DNA of 64,000 nt from Echinicola soli (lineage in GTDB: Bacteria; Bacteroidota; Bacteroidia; Cytophagales; Cyclobacteriaceae), in assembly GCF_006575665.1 (NCBI RefSeq), contig NZ_CP041253.1, positions 4,067,001-4,131,000 of the forward strand. The letters run 5' to 3'. The translations under genes were made by a program, and so were the position numbers. Positions 43,135-50,924 of the stretch are shown piece by piece; the first letter of the stretch is position 1; every line of letters begins with the position of its first letter. Below the pieces are notes generated by a model, which did not search any database, was not told the DNA's origin, and saw only the letters and a program-made list of their open reading frames with translations.

Positions 43135-43851
43135 GTGAGTGATATCAATCAAGGCATTTCGCTGTACAAAGAAGGGAAATTTGAAGAAGCACTGGGGATT
43201 TTCAATCAGTTACTGACCAGCAGTCCAAAACAACCATTGCTTTTGCTACATCGGGGACGTATCCTTTCCAGAATGGGAAAACTGGATGCGGCATTGGAAG
43301 ATTTTGACCTACTGATACAAGCCGACAATTACAATGCTGATTTTATCAGTGACCGTGCCGTGGTACTCCACCTTCTGAAGCGTAACGAAGAAGCCCTGTC
43401 AGAACTGGACCGCGCCCTTAACCTTGACCCCAATAATCCCTACCGGTATTCCAGTAGAGCCTTTTTAAAAGACCGTATCGGCGATTTGGAAGGAGCCATT
43501 ACTGATTACGACAAAGCCATCGAAATGGATCCGGAAGATGCCATTTCTTATAACAATAAAGGTCTTGTGGAAGAAAAATTAGGTTATAAAGAACGGTCAA
43601 AAAAGAGCTTTGATAAAGCCGACAAGCTGGTAGGCTATCAGCCGAAAAGCACCGATGCTCCTGAAGTAAATCCTTCACCTAAACCGGCTGCCGAAACTCC
43701 TGAACAACTCAAAAACCAACCCTCCAAGGCTCCTAATGAACTATCCTTTTCCAATTATTGGAAAACCGTAGGAAAGGTTCTTGGCGACAAAAATACACGA
43801 GCTGAATTCTTCTCCTTTATCCAATCCAAACTTGGCAAAAAGAATAAATAA
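43135..43851 (+). CDS. TPR-repeat protein
   Basis: About 238 residues from a GTG at 43135; the frame stays open to a TTG at 43096, but a TAnnTTTG promoter motif falls within that extension. There is no signal peptide, so it is probably cytoplasmic. At least four TPR units are visible (for example ISLYKEGKFEEALGIFNQLL, ALEDFDLLIQADNYNADFIS, ALSELDRALNLDPNNPYRYS, AITDYDKAIEMDPEDAISYN), then a Pro/Glu-rich linker and a C-terminal helix region (RAEFFSFIQSKLGKKNK). Role: protein interaction; partner unknown. Confidence 0.82.
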   Translation: MSDINQGISLYKEGKFEEALGIFNQLLTSSPKQPLLLLHRGRILSRMGKLDAALEDFDLLIQADNYNADFISDRAVVLHLLKRNEEALSELDRALNLDPNNPYRYSSRAFLKDRIGDLEGAITDYDKAIEMDPEDAISYNNKGLVEEKLGYKERSKKSFDKADKLVGYQPKSTDAPEVNPSPKPAAETPEQLKNQPSKAPNELSFSNYWKTVGKVLGDKNTRAEFFSFIQSKLGKKNK

Positions 43852-43860
43852 AGGTTGAAT

Positions 43861-45276
43861 TAGTGGCTTGGTGACTTAGTGGCCTGTTTTTTTCTGCCAC
43901 AAAGGCTCGAAGGCACAAAGCGGATTGACAGGAGTTTGTTGTGCAATTGGCACCTTATATTTACAAATAACTTCGTGGCTTGGTGACTTAGTGGCCTGTT
44001 TTTTTCTGCCACAATGGCCCGAAGGCACAAAGCGGATTGATAGGAGTTTGCCGTGCAATCGGCACCTTATATTTACAAATAACTTCGTGGCTTGGTGACC
44101 TGGTGGCTTGCCTTTTTCTGCCACAAAGGCCCGAAGGCACAAAGTGGATTGATAGGAGTTTGCCGTGCAATCGGCACCTTATATTTACAAATAACTTCGT
44201 GGCTTGGTGACTTAGTGGCCTGTTTTTTCTGCCACAAAGGATTGAAGGCACAAAATGGATTGATAGGAGTTTGCCGTGCAATTGGCACCTTATATTTACA
44301 AATAACTTCGTGGCTTGGTGACTTAGTGGCCTGTTTTTTCTGCCACAAAGGATTGAAGGCACAAAATGGATTGATAGGAGTTTGCCGTGCAATTGGCACC
44401 TTATATTTACAAATAACTTCGTGGCTTGGTGACTTGTCTTTTTCTGCCACAAAGGCCCGAAGGCACAAAGTGGATTGATAGGAGTTTGTCGTGCAATCGG
44501 CACCTTATATTTACAAATAACTTCGTGGCTAGGTGACTTGTCTTTTTCTGCCACAAAGGCCCGAAGGCACAAAGTGGATTGATAGGAGTTTGCCGTGCAA
44601 TCGGCACCTTATATTTACAAATAACTTCGTGGCTTGGTGACTTAGTGGCCTGTTTTTTCTGCCACAAAGGATTGAAGGCACAAAATGGATTGATAGGAGT
44701 TTGCCGTGCAATTGGCACCTTATATTTACAAATAACTTCGTGGCTTGGTGACCTGGTGGCTTGCCTTTTTCTGCCACAAAGGCCCGAAGGCACAAAGTGG
44801 ATTGACAGGAGTTTGTCGTGCAATCGGCACCTTATATTTACAAATAACTTCGTGGCTTGGTGACCTGGTGGCTTGCCTTTTTCTGCCACAAAGGCCCGAA
44901 GGCACAAAGTGGATTGACAGGAGTTTGTCGTGCAATCGGCACCTTATATTTACAAATAACTTCGTGGCTTGGTGACCTGGTGGCTTGTCTTTTTCTGCCA
45001 CAAAGGCCCGAAGGCACAAAGTGGATTGATAGGAGTTTGTCGTGCAATCGGCACCTTATATTTACAAATAACTTCGTGGCTTGGTGACTTAGTGGCCTGC
45101 TTTTTTCTGCCACAAAGGCCCGAAGGCACAAAGTGGATTGATAGGAGTTTGCCGTGCAATCGGCACCTTATAATTACAAATAACTTCGTGGCTTGGTGAC
45201 TTAGTGGCCTGCTTTTTTCTGCCACAAAGGCCCGAAGGCACAAAGTGGATTGATAGGAGTTTGTCGTGCAATCGGC
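43861..45276. repeat. 13-copy tandem array, ~112-bp unit
   Basis: Unit starts (at CTTCGTGGCT) fall at 43971, 44083, 44195, 44306, 44417, 44521, 44625, 44736, 44848, 44960, 45072 and 45184, preceded by one partial unit from 43861. Most steps are 111-112 bp; two units are 104 bp because of a short internal deletion. Each unit holds two 25-bp arms that pair at 18 of 25 positions across a T-rich loop, so each could fold as a hairpin. The unit length is not a multiple of three, so the open frames on both strands are not coherent genes. Confidence 0.9.
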
Positions 45277-45277
45277 T

Positions 45278-45425
45278 ATTGGCCAGGACACCCACTCACT
45301 ATTATCGCGGACAGAAGTGCCAGCAGGGATGCTCCGCTAGGAGCATTAGCTTGGTAACTGAAAGGGGAAATAGTGTCCTGACAGTGCCTTAGGTACTGAC
45401 CACAGGGAAGGAAAGCTTATAATAT
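45278..45425 (-). mobile_element. Internal remnant of the MITE-like element
   Basis: Reverse-complement similarity to the interior of the 13455-13851 element, including the GCTCC...GGAGC hairpin, the GTTACCAAGCTAATGC segment and GGTCAGTACCTA. The terminal repeats are missing at both ends. It starts exactly where the tandem array stops. Confidence 0.65.
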
Positions 45426-45435
45426 AGTACGTGGT

Positions 45436-45490
45436 ATTGAGTTAAAAACTCAATGTTCGTGGTTCCGCAGCACAGCTATCGGAACAACAG
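45436..45490. repeat. Dispersed 55-bp intergenic repeat, copy B
   Basis: Matches 9829-9884: GAGTTAAAAACTC, GTTCGTGGTTCC, CAGCACAGCTATC and GGAACAACAG. Beyond it, 45491-45658 contains only another GTCATCC...GAAGTATCTC-type repeat fragment (45556-45612). Confidence 0.6.
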
Positions 45491-45658
45491 GGGTCAGACA
45501 GTCTTTCCTATAAGCAATGGCAGCATCGTTCAAAATGATCTTCGACTCCATTAACGTGATCTGTCATCCTGACGTTAGGAAGTATCTCATAAATAACCGT
45601 AACATGACAAAGCAGGGCGAATATCTCCCACCTAATATCCGCTGTCTTGCTACTATCT

Positions 45659-46492
45659 TCACACCTTCTTGATTACCCAAAGTGGTTTATTGATGAAATA
45701 GGACATTTTCTTGGAGAGGTTCTTGGTAAAAAGTTGATCAAACCAGCTCTTTTTCTTGCTGAGCGTGACGAGGATATCCCCTTTGGCAGTCAAAAGATAA
45801 TTTTCAAGTCCCAAACCGACTTCATCCCTAAACGTTTTTAATACATAACTGGTCTTTTCATACCGGATAAAAGGCTTGATCTCTTCTACCATGGTTTGGT
45901 GCAGGGCTTTGTCTATTGCTTTTACACGTGTTCCTACATGGACAATGTCGATTTCACTGTCATAAAAATGGGCCATCTCCACCACTTTTTGGACGGCTAG
46001 CTTATCCTCTTCCAAATAGTCAGAAGCATAGACGAATTTACGAGGAGGCTTAAAAAACACTTTACGTGGTACGATAAGCACATCATTCTCTGCATTTTCA
46101 ACGACATTGCTGGACTTCGTTCCTATAAAATTAGTCTTGATATCATTAACTCCTTCTGTGCCCATGACGATAAGGTCAACACTGTTGGTTTTGGCATAAC
46201 CTACAATGGTGTCGACCGTTTCTCCTTCTTTCAAAACAGACACACAAGAACGCAGCCCATTATCTTTGCTCTCCAATAACACCTCCGCTACCAGGCTATT
46301 CATTTTTTTCTGGACAAAATCCAACGCCTCACTCTTCGGCTCCTTAAACAACTTCTTGTAATCTTCCATATTTGGCACATGGAAAAGGACCAGCTCTGCT
46401 TTGAATTTCTCCCCCAGCTTGGCAGCATATTCAAGCGCGTTCAGCGAACATTCCGAAAAATCGGTCGGGCATAAAATCTTAAAAGTACTCAT
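45659..46492 (-). CDS. Universal stress protein, tandem UspA domains
   Basis: A 277-residue cytoplasmic protein of two Usp domains. The first (about 3-145) starts FKILCPTDFSECSLNALEYA and contains the ATP-binding-type loop LIVMGTEGVNDIKTNFIGTKS followed by NDVLIVPR; the second (about 150-277) starts FVYASDYLEEDKLAVQKVVE but its G-rich loop is poorly conserved. Usp proteins help cells survive stress, often binding ATP or AMP. Last gene of a three-gene minus-strand run (glycosylase, dehydrogenase, Usp). Confidence 0.9.
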   Translation of the reverse strand: MSTFKILCPTDFSECSLNALEYAAKLGEKFKAELVLFHVPNMEDYKKLFKEPKSEALDFVQKKMNSLVAEVLLESKDNGLRSCVSVLKEGETVDTIVGYAKTNSVDLIVMGTEGVNDIKTNFIGTKSSNVVENAENDVLIVPRKVFFKPPRKFVYASDYLEEDKLAVQKVVEMAHFYDSEIDIVHVGTRVKAIDKALHQTMVEEIKPFIRYEKTSYVLKTFRDEVGLGLENYLLTAKGDILVTLSKKKSWFDQLFTKNLSKKMSYFINKPLWVIKKV

Positions 46493-46509
46493 GTCTGTTC
46501 AAATTTTAT

Positions 46510-47430
46510 TTAATATCCTTTCTTTCTATCTATTTGATTTATAAGCGGATGCCCTTTTTCCAGATTCCAGAAATTTTCGATGATTTGGGGAGCCGCAGCA
46601 TCTGGATTGGTAATACTTGCTATATGAGGGGTAATGGTGAGCCTCTCTTGTTGCCAAAACGGATGATCTTCTGGCAAGGGCTCTTGGCGAAACACATCCA
46701 GCATGGCACCACTCAAAATACCTTCCTCCAAAGCGGTAATCAAATCCTCTTCTACCAAATGCTTCCCCCTCGCCACATTGATCAGATAGGTTCCCTTGGT
46801 GCACTTCCTGAACAAATCCAAGTTCAAAAAACCATCCGTACTTTGTGTCAATGGCAATAGGCACACCAACACGTTGCATTTTGACAAAAACTCCTCAAGC
46901 TGATTTCCATAATAATAAGGATGTCTAAAGTCTGATTTTGGGCTGTTTCCATATCCATATACTTCCATACCCATATATGATAATTTGTCCAGCACATCAC
47001 CTCCCAGCTCTCCTACTCCCAATACGCCAACACTCACTGGGATTTCGGGATTGCTCATGTCCCATTTTCGTTCTTTTTTATCCGCTTGGTATCGCCTAAT
47101 CTGACGGTGAAAGTCCAATACGCCCATTACCACATAATTGGTCATGGAAAAGGTCAATCGCGAATCTACAATCCTCGTAATCGGGATATCCTCAGGAATG
47201 GTATCATCGCCAAGTATATGGTCCACTCCCGCCCCCATGGAGCAAATTAGCCTTAGGTTAGGAAGGGACTGCAGGGATCCTTTTGGATGCTGCCAAACCA
47301 TGGCGGCAGTTACCTTCTTCGGGTGTTTGATATCCGGATAGATTTCCAAAGGTATGTCTGCTGCCTCCTTTCTGAAAATCTCCAACCAAGGAGTAATGTC
47401 TCTGTTAGGTGATATTATCGCTAAACTCAT
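46510..47430 (-). CDS. D-2-hydroxyacid dehydrogenase, GhrA-like
   Basis: A 306-residue NAD(P)-dependent enzyme of the D-isomer-specific 2-hydroxyacid dehydrogenase family, closest in layout to glyoxylate/hydroxypyruvate reductase A. Seen: Rossmann motif VGVLGVGELGGDVLDKL, the family motif TYLINVARGKHLVEEDLI with the substrate-binding Arg, the Glu in FRQEPLPEDHPFW and the catalytic His in TITPHIASIT. Likely reduces glyoxylate or hydroxypyruvate; specificity unproven. It starts directly after the stop of the glycosylase gene. Confidence 0.9.
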   Translation of the reverse strand: MSLAIISPNRDITPWLEIFRKEAADIPLEIYPDIKHPKKVTAAMVWQHPKGSLQSLPNLRLICSMGAGVDHILGDDTIPEDIPITRIVDSRLTFSMTNYVVMGVLDFHRQIRRYQADKKERKWDMSNPEIPVSVGVLGVGELGGDVLDKLSYMGMEVYGYGNSPKSDFRHPYYYGNQLEEFLSKCNVLVCLLPLTQSTDGFLNLDLFRKCTKGTYLINVARGKHLVEEDLITALEEGILSGAMLDVFRQEPLPEDHPFWQQERLTITPHIASITNPDAAAPQIIENFWNLEKGHPLINQIDRKKGY

Positions 47431-48045
47431 TTATTTCTTACTTACGTATGGATTATTCTTGATGTAAAACCTCCAAGGGAGTTTGGCATCTTCCCCTGCA
47501 TAATCTACTCCTATCCTTGTACTAACATTAATTTCAAAATTAACGTTATTCATTTCACATACAATGCCGATTATACCATTTTTTTGATATAAGATCACAT
47601 CATTGTGCAAAGTGCTGATTCCCAAGGCTTGTGCAGCCTTACCGGGGCCATTGGTCAGTTGGATATCCGTTTTTACTTTTCTGCGCTTTCGCATTACTTC
47701 CTTTCCTTCCAAGGGCTCAACAGCCCTTATAAGGACGGCTTTGGGGATTCCCTCTCCTTGAGTTACGATGTTAAACAGGTGATGGATGCCATAGCAAAGA
47801 TAAACGTAACTTCTTCCTCCTTCGCTGAACATTACTTCCGTTCTTCTCGTTATCTTGTTCGGAAATGCATGACATGCCTTATCTATGGTGCCATCATAGG
47901 CTTCTGTTTCGATGATCCGGGCTGTAGTGTATTCACCGTTTATTTGTGTTACGATTATTTTTCCTAAAAGATGCCGCGCTATTTCTGTTACATCATCTTT
48001 CAAAAAGAACTCCTTGGGAAGAATATCAACATCGTTTATGATCAT
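47431..48045 (-). CDS. DNA-3-methyladenine glycosylase (AAG/MPG family)
   Basis: A 204-residue base-excision repair enzyme that removes alkylated purines. Seen: LARHLLGK-like start (ARHLLGKIIVTQ), the catalytic Glu in ARIIETEAYDG, HAFPNKITRRTEVMF, and YVYLCYGIHHLFNIVT followed by AVLIRAVEPLEG. Length and motif order are those of the AAG/MPG family. First gene of its three-gene run, abutting the dehydrogenase gene. Confidence 0.93.
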   Translation of the reverse strand: MIINDVDILPKEFFLKDDVTEIARHLLGKIIVTQINGEYTTARIIETEAYDGTIDKACHAFPNKITRRTEVMFSEGGRSYVYLCYGIHHLFNIVTQGEGIPKAVLIRAVEPLEGKEVMRKRRKVKTDIQLTNGPGKAAQALGISTLHNDVILYQKNGIIGIVCEMNNVNFEINVSTRIGVDYAGEDAKLPWRFYIKNNPYVSKK

Positions 48046-48115
48046 TTACAGCACATTTTAAATATAAATAATAAAAACCTCATATAATTACTATTAAAAT
48101 TAACGTATTAAATCT

Positions 48116-48967
48116 ATGAAGCTTATCGCAACTCCGTTTCTTTTACTTTTGGTGCTCTTTTCATTTGGGATGGCAAAGGCACAGCAAATCCAAATGCCAC
48201 AGGCAAGTCCTGCCGCAGCTATCAGTCAAAAAATAGGGCTCACTGACGTAAAACTGGAATACAGCAGGCCTAGCGTCAAAGGCCGTAAAATCTTCGGCAC
48301 CCTGGTTCCTTACGGTGAAGTGTGGCGGACCGGCGCAAACGCAAGCACCAAAATAACCTTCAGCACTCCTGTGACCGTGGAAGGCAATGAAGTGGCTGCT
48401 GGAACCTATGCACTTTATGCCATTCCCAATAAAAAGGAATGGACATTTATTTTGTCAGACAACCTGGAGCTTTGGGGCGCAATAGGCTACACTCCTGAAA
48501 GTGACGTATTAAGGTTTACTGTCCCATCCACAAAAAGCAAGGATGAGTACGAAACCATGGAGCTGAGCTTTAATAACATGACCGATACCGGTGCTACACT
48601 TAACCTTCACTGGGAAAAAACTGCTGCAGGTTTCCGCATTGAAACCAAGGTGGATCAAATCGTGATGGATCAAATCCAGCAAATGGTCATAGATACCAAA
48701 ACGGACAACCCTGGACTATTATATCAAGCAGCTTCTTATTACTATACCAGTGACAAGGAAATGGAACAGGCACATAAATGGATAGAACAGTCTGTAGCCA
48801 CAGATCCAAAATACTGGACAGTTCACCTCAAAGCCAAAATCGAGGATAAACTGGGCCTCACAGAAGAAGCCATCCAAAGTGCCGAAATGTCCAAACAGTT
48901 GGCCGATGAAGCAAAAAACATTGATTATGTCAACCTCAATGACCGATTGATCAAGGCATTGCAATAA
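48116..48967 (+). CDS. DUF2911-domain exported protein
   Basis: A 283-residue protein with a signal peptide (ending GMAKAQQ). The DUF2911 domain (about 28-180) shows the typical VKLEYSRPSVKGRKIFGTLV, YGEVWRTGANASTKITFS and AGTYALYAIPNKKEWTFIL. A helical, TPR-like C-terminus follows (ASYYYTSDKEMEQAHKWIEQ). Function of the family is unknown. It converges on the symporter gene, with a shared terminator between. Confidence 0.88.
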   Translation: MKLIATPFLLLLVLFSFGMAKAQQIQMPQASPAAAISQKIGLTDVKLEYSRPSVKGRKIFGTLVPYGEVWRTGANASTKITFSTPVTVEGNEVAAGTYALYAIPNKKEWTFILSDNLELWGAIGYTPESDVLRFTVPSTKSKDEYETMELSFNNMTDTGATLNLHWEKTAAGFRIETKVDQIVMDQIQQMVIDTKTDNPGLLYQAASYYYTSDKEMEQAHKWIEQSVATDPKYWTVHLKAKIEDKLGLTEEAIQSAEMSKQLADEAKNIDYVNLNDRLIKALQ

Positions 48968-49065
48968 GGAATCGGAAGATGGAAGATTTGAAAATTGAAA
49001 TATTACTTTTCATATCCCCATCAGCAATTTTTGTTAATTGGGACACATTATAGTACTTTATTCTG

Positions 49066-49107
49066 AAACAACCGTCATCACTTTACTCGTGATAACGGTT
49101 GTTTTTA
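49066..49107. terminator. Bidirectional terminator between convergent genes
   Basis: AAACAACCGT and ACGGTTGTTT form a 10-bp stem, extended inward by ATCAC/GTGAT, with T-runs on the plus strand and A-runs giving U on the minus strand. It sits between the DUF2911 gene (+) and the symporter gene (-). Confidence 0.8.
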
Positions 49108-49113
49108 CAAACA

Positions 49114-50823
49114 TCAAGCCTTCTCCCCCTTCACCAATTGAAATACAGCAGAAAGGGCCATCACCAGTAGGCAGCCGATGGCATTGTACCAGAGGTAACC
49201 TATATCGATGTGGATTCCGAACAGCTCACTACCATTTTTCCAGTGGATCAATAAAATCACTGCTTCAGTCACTAGTGCAGCAATAAATACGGCATTTCCC
49301 CTTACCCATTTCATATAAAACCCTACCAAAAATATCCCCAAAATGGTTCCATAAAACAGTGAACCCAACAGGTTTACGGCCTGGATCAAGTTTTCAAACA
49401 GTGTCGCATAGGTGGCAAATAGAATAGCAAAAACACCCCAAAGAGCTGTCAGTAGCTTTGAAGACCGTGTATAGTGTTGTCCTGATTTTCCTTTGTTGAT
49501 CGAGCGTTTATAGATGTCCACCGAGGAGGTTGCTCCAAGTGCGTTAAGCTCTGAAGCAGTGCTGGACATCGCAGCACTGAAAATAACGGCAAACAACAGT
49601 CCCACTACGCCTTTTGGCAGATAATCCATCACAAAACGCATAAACACATAGTCCGTATCTCGCGTCTCTGCATTAGGATCATTCTTGGTAATCAAGTCTT
49701 TGACGCCTGTGCGGATTTCTTCCTGTTCCTGCTGTTTTTCGGAAATTTCTTGCTGCAGTTGGTCTACTTCTGCCGTCTTTCCTTCATTTTGGGCGGCAAT
49801 CAATGATTTGATGGCCGTATTTTTTTCTTCAAAAACTTCATCATAAGCACCTTGGAGCTGTTGAAATTCGGCATTGTAGTCACTTTCAACCAGCTTTTCG
49901 GTTTGTACCTTATTAAAGAAAATAGGCGGCTGATAAAATTGGTAAAAGACAAATACCAATACTCCGATAAACAGAATAACAAACTGCATGGGCACCTTCA
50001 AAAACCCATTCATGATCAATCCCATCCGGCTTTCCCGCAGTGAACGTCCGTTCAAATAGCGCTGGACTTGGGACTGATCCGTACCAAAATAGGACAAAAA
50101 CAAAAATAGGGCACCCGTAATACCAGACCAAAAATTATACCGGTCCCCAAGGTCAAAGTCAAAATTGACAATATTCAGTTTTCCCATCTTTCCAGCCACA
50201 TGCATGGCGTCATTTAAGGAAACTGGTAACATATTATAAACCAAAATCCCCGCAAGGATCATCCCTCCCATCATCACAGTCATTTGCTGCTTTTGGGTAA
50301 TGGAAACGGCCTTGGTGCCACCCGTAACGGTATATAAGATCACGATCAAGCCAATGAAGATATTGGTAAAGGTCAGGTTCCAATTGAGCAAAGTACTTAG
50401 GATAATGGCTGGCCCATAGATAGTGATCCCAGCAGCCAATCCACGCTGGATCAAAAACAAAAATGCAGCCAGCGTCCTTGTCTTCAAATCAAACCTAGAC
50501 TCCAAAAACTCATAGGCCGTATAGATCTTCAGCTTATAATAAATGGGAATAAAGGTTACCGAAAGGATAATCATGGCTATGGGCAATCCAAAATAAAACT
50601 GGATAAAGCGCATACCATCTTGATAAGCCTGTCCGGGCGTACTCAGAAAAGTGATAGCCGAAGCCTGTGTGGCCATAATGGACAATCCTATCGTCCACCA
50701 TCCCATTTCACTTCCACCTTTCAGGTAGCTGTCCATGTCCTTTGGACCATAGGTTTTATAAATCCCATAACCTATGATGGCTATCAAAGTACCAAAAAGT
50801 ACTATCCAGTCAATATAACTCAT
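49114..50823 (-). CDS. Sodium:solute symporter (SSS family)
   Basis: A 569-residue membrane transporter with many helices. Seen: N-terminal TM1 (IDWIVLFGTLIAIIGYGIYK), the SSS region GLSIMATQASAITFLSTPGQAY and YTVTGGTKAVSITQKQQ. Between the helices around residues 290-375 lies a soluble insertion of ~80 residues with heptad-like Glu/Gln/Lys content (FQQLQGAYDEVFEEKNTAIK), predicted coiled coil. The family co-imports sugars, acids or other solutes with Na+; the solute is unknown. Its ATG overlaps the stop of a 34-residue membrane protein frame, and PIG-L lies upstream of that. Confidence 0.92.
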   Translation of the reverse strand: MSYIDWIVLFGTLIAIIGYGIYKTYGPKDMDSYLKGGSEMGWWTIGLSIMATQASAITFLSTPGQAYQDGMRFIQFYFGLPIAMIILSVTFIPIYYKLKIYTAYEFLESRFDLKTRTLAAFLFLIQRGLAAGITIYGPAIILSTLLNWNLTFTNIFIGLIVILYTVTGGTKAVSITQKQQMTVMMGGMILAGILVYNMLPVSLNDAMHVAGKMGKLNIVNFDFDLGDRYNFWSGITGALFLFLSYFGTDQSQVQRYLNGRSLRESRMGLIMNGFLKVPMQFVILFIGVLVFVFYQFYQPPIFFNKVQTEKLVESDYNAEFQQLQGAYDEVFEEKNTAIKSLIAAQNEGKTAEVDQLQQEISEKQQEQEEIRTGVKDLITKNDPNAETRDTDYVFMRFVMDYLPKGVVGLLFAVIFSAAMSSTASELNALGATSSVDIYKRSINKGKSGQHYTRSSKLLTALWGVFAILFATYATLFENLIQAVNLLGSLFYGTILGIFLVGFYMKWVRGNAVFIAALVTEAVILLIHWKNGSELFGIHIDIGYLWYNAIGCLLVMALSAVFQLVKGEKA

Positions 50824-50924
50824 GAGTAATAGCGTGTTATGGCATAAAACACCCCTATTAATCCCGCCAGTACCAAAATTAGCAAGAAATAAAGTCTTTT
50901 CCAGTTGACGGACGGCTCACTCAT
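50820..50924 (-). CDS. 34-residue single-span membrane microprotein between PIG-L and SSS genes
   Basis: MSEPSVNWKRLYFLLILVLA starts a 34-residue frame with one clear membrane helix (about 11-28) and a basic tail (ITRYYS). Its ATG lies 8 bases inside the end of the PIG-L gene and its stop overlaps the symporter start as ATGA, so the three genes look translationally coupled. Small partner subunits are known for some SSS transporters; this could be one (inference). Confidence 0.65.
   Translation of the reverse strand: MSEPSVNWKRLYFLLILVLAGLIGVFYAITRYYS

Noticed and set aside
42855..43850. TTG start at 43096 for the TPR gene
   Set aside because: A promoter -7 motif lies within the extension and the added residues are not TPR-like; the GTG at 43135 fits better.
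43861..45276. Possible CRISPR array
   Set aside because: The entire ~112-bp unit is repeated, with no variable spacers of even length between short repeats, and no cas genes nearby.
43876..45291. Several overlapping open frames of 60-194 codons on both strands in the tandem array
   Set aside because: They arise because the 112-bp unit has few stops; the unit is not a multiple of three, so frames shift between copies, and the peptides repeat on both strands.
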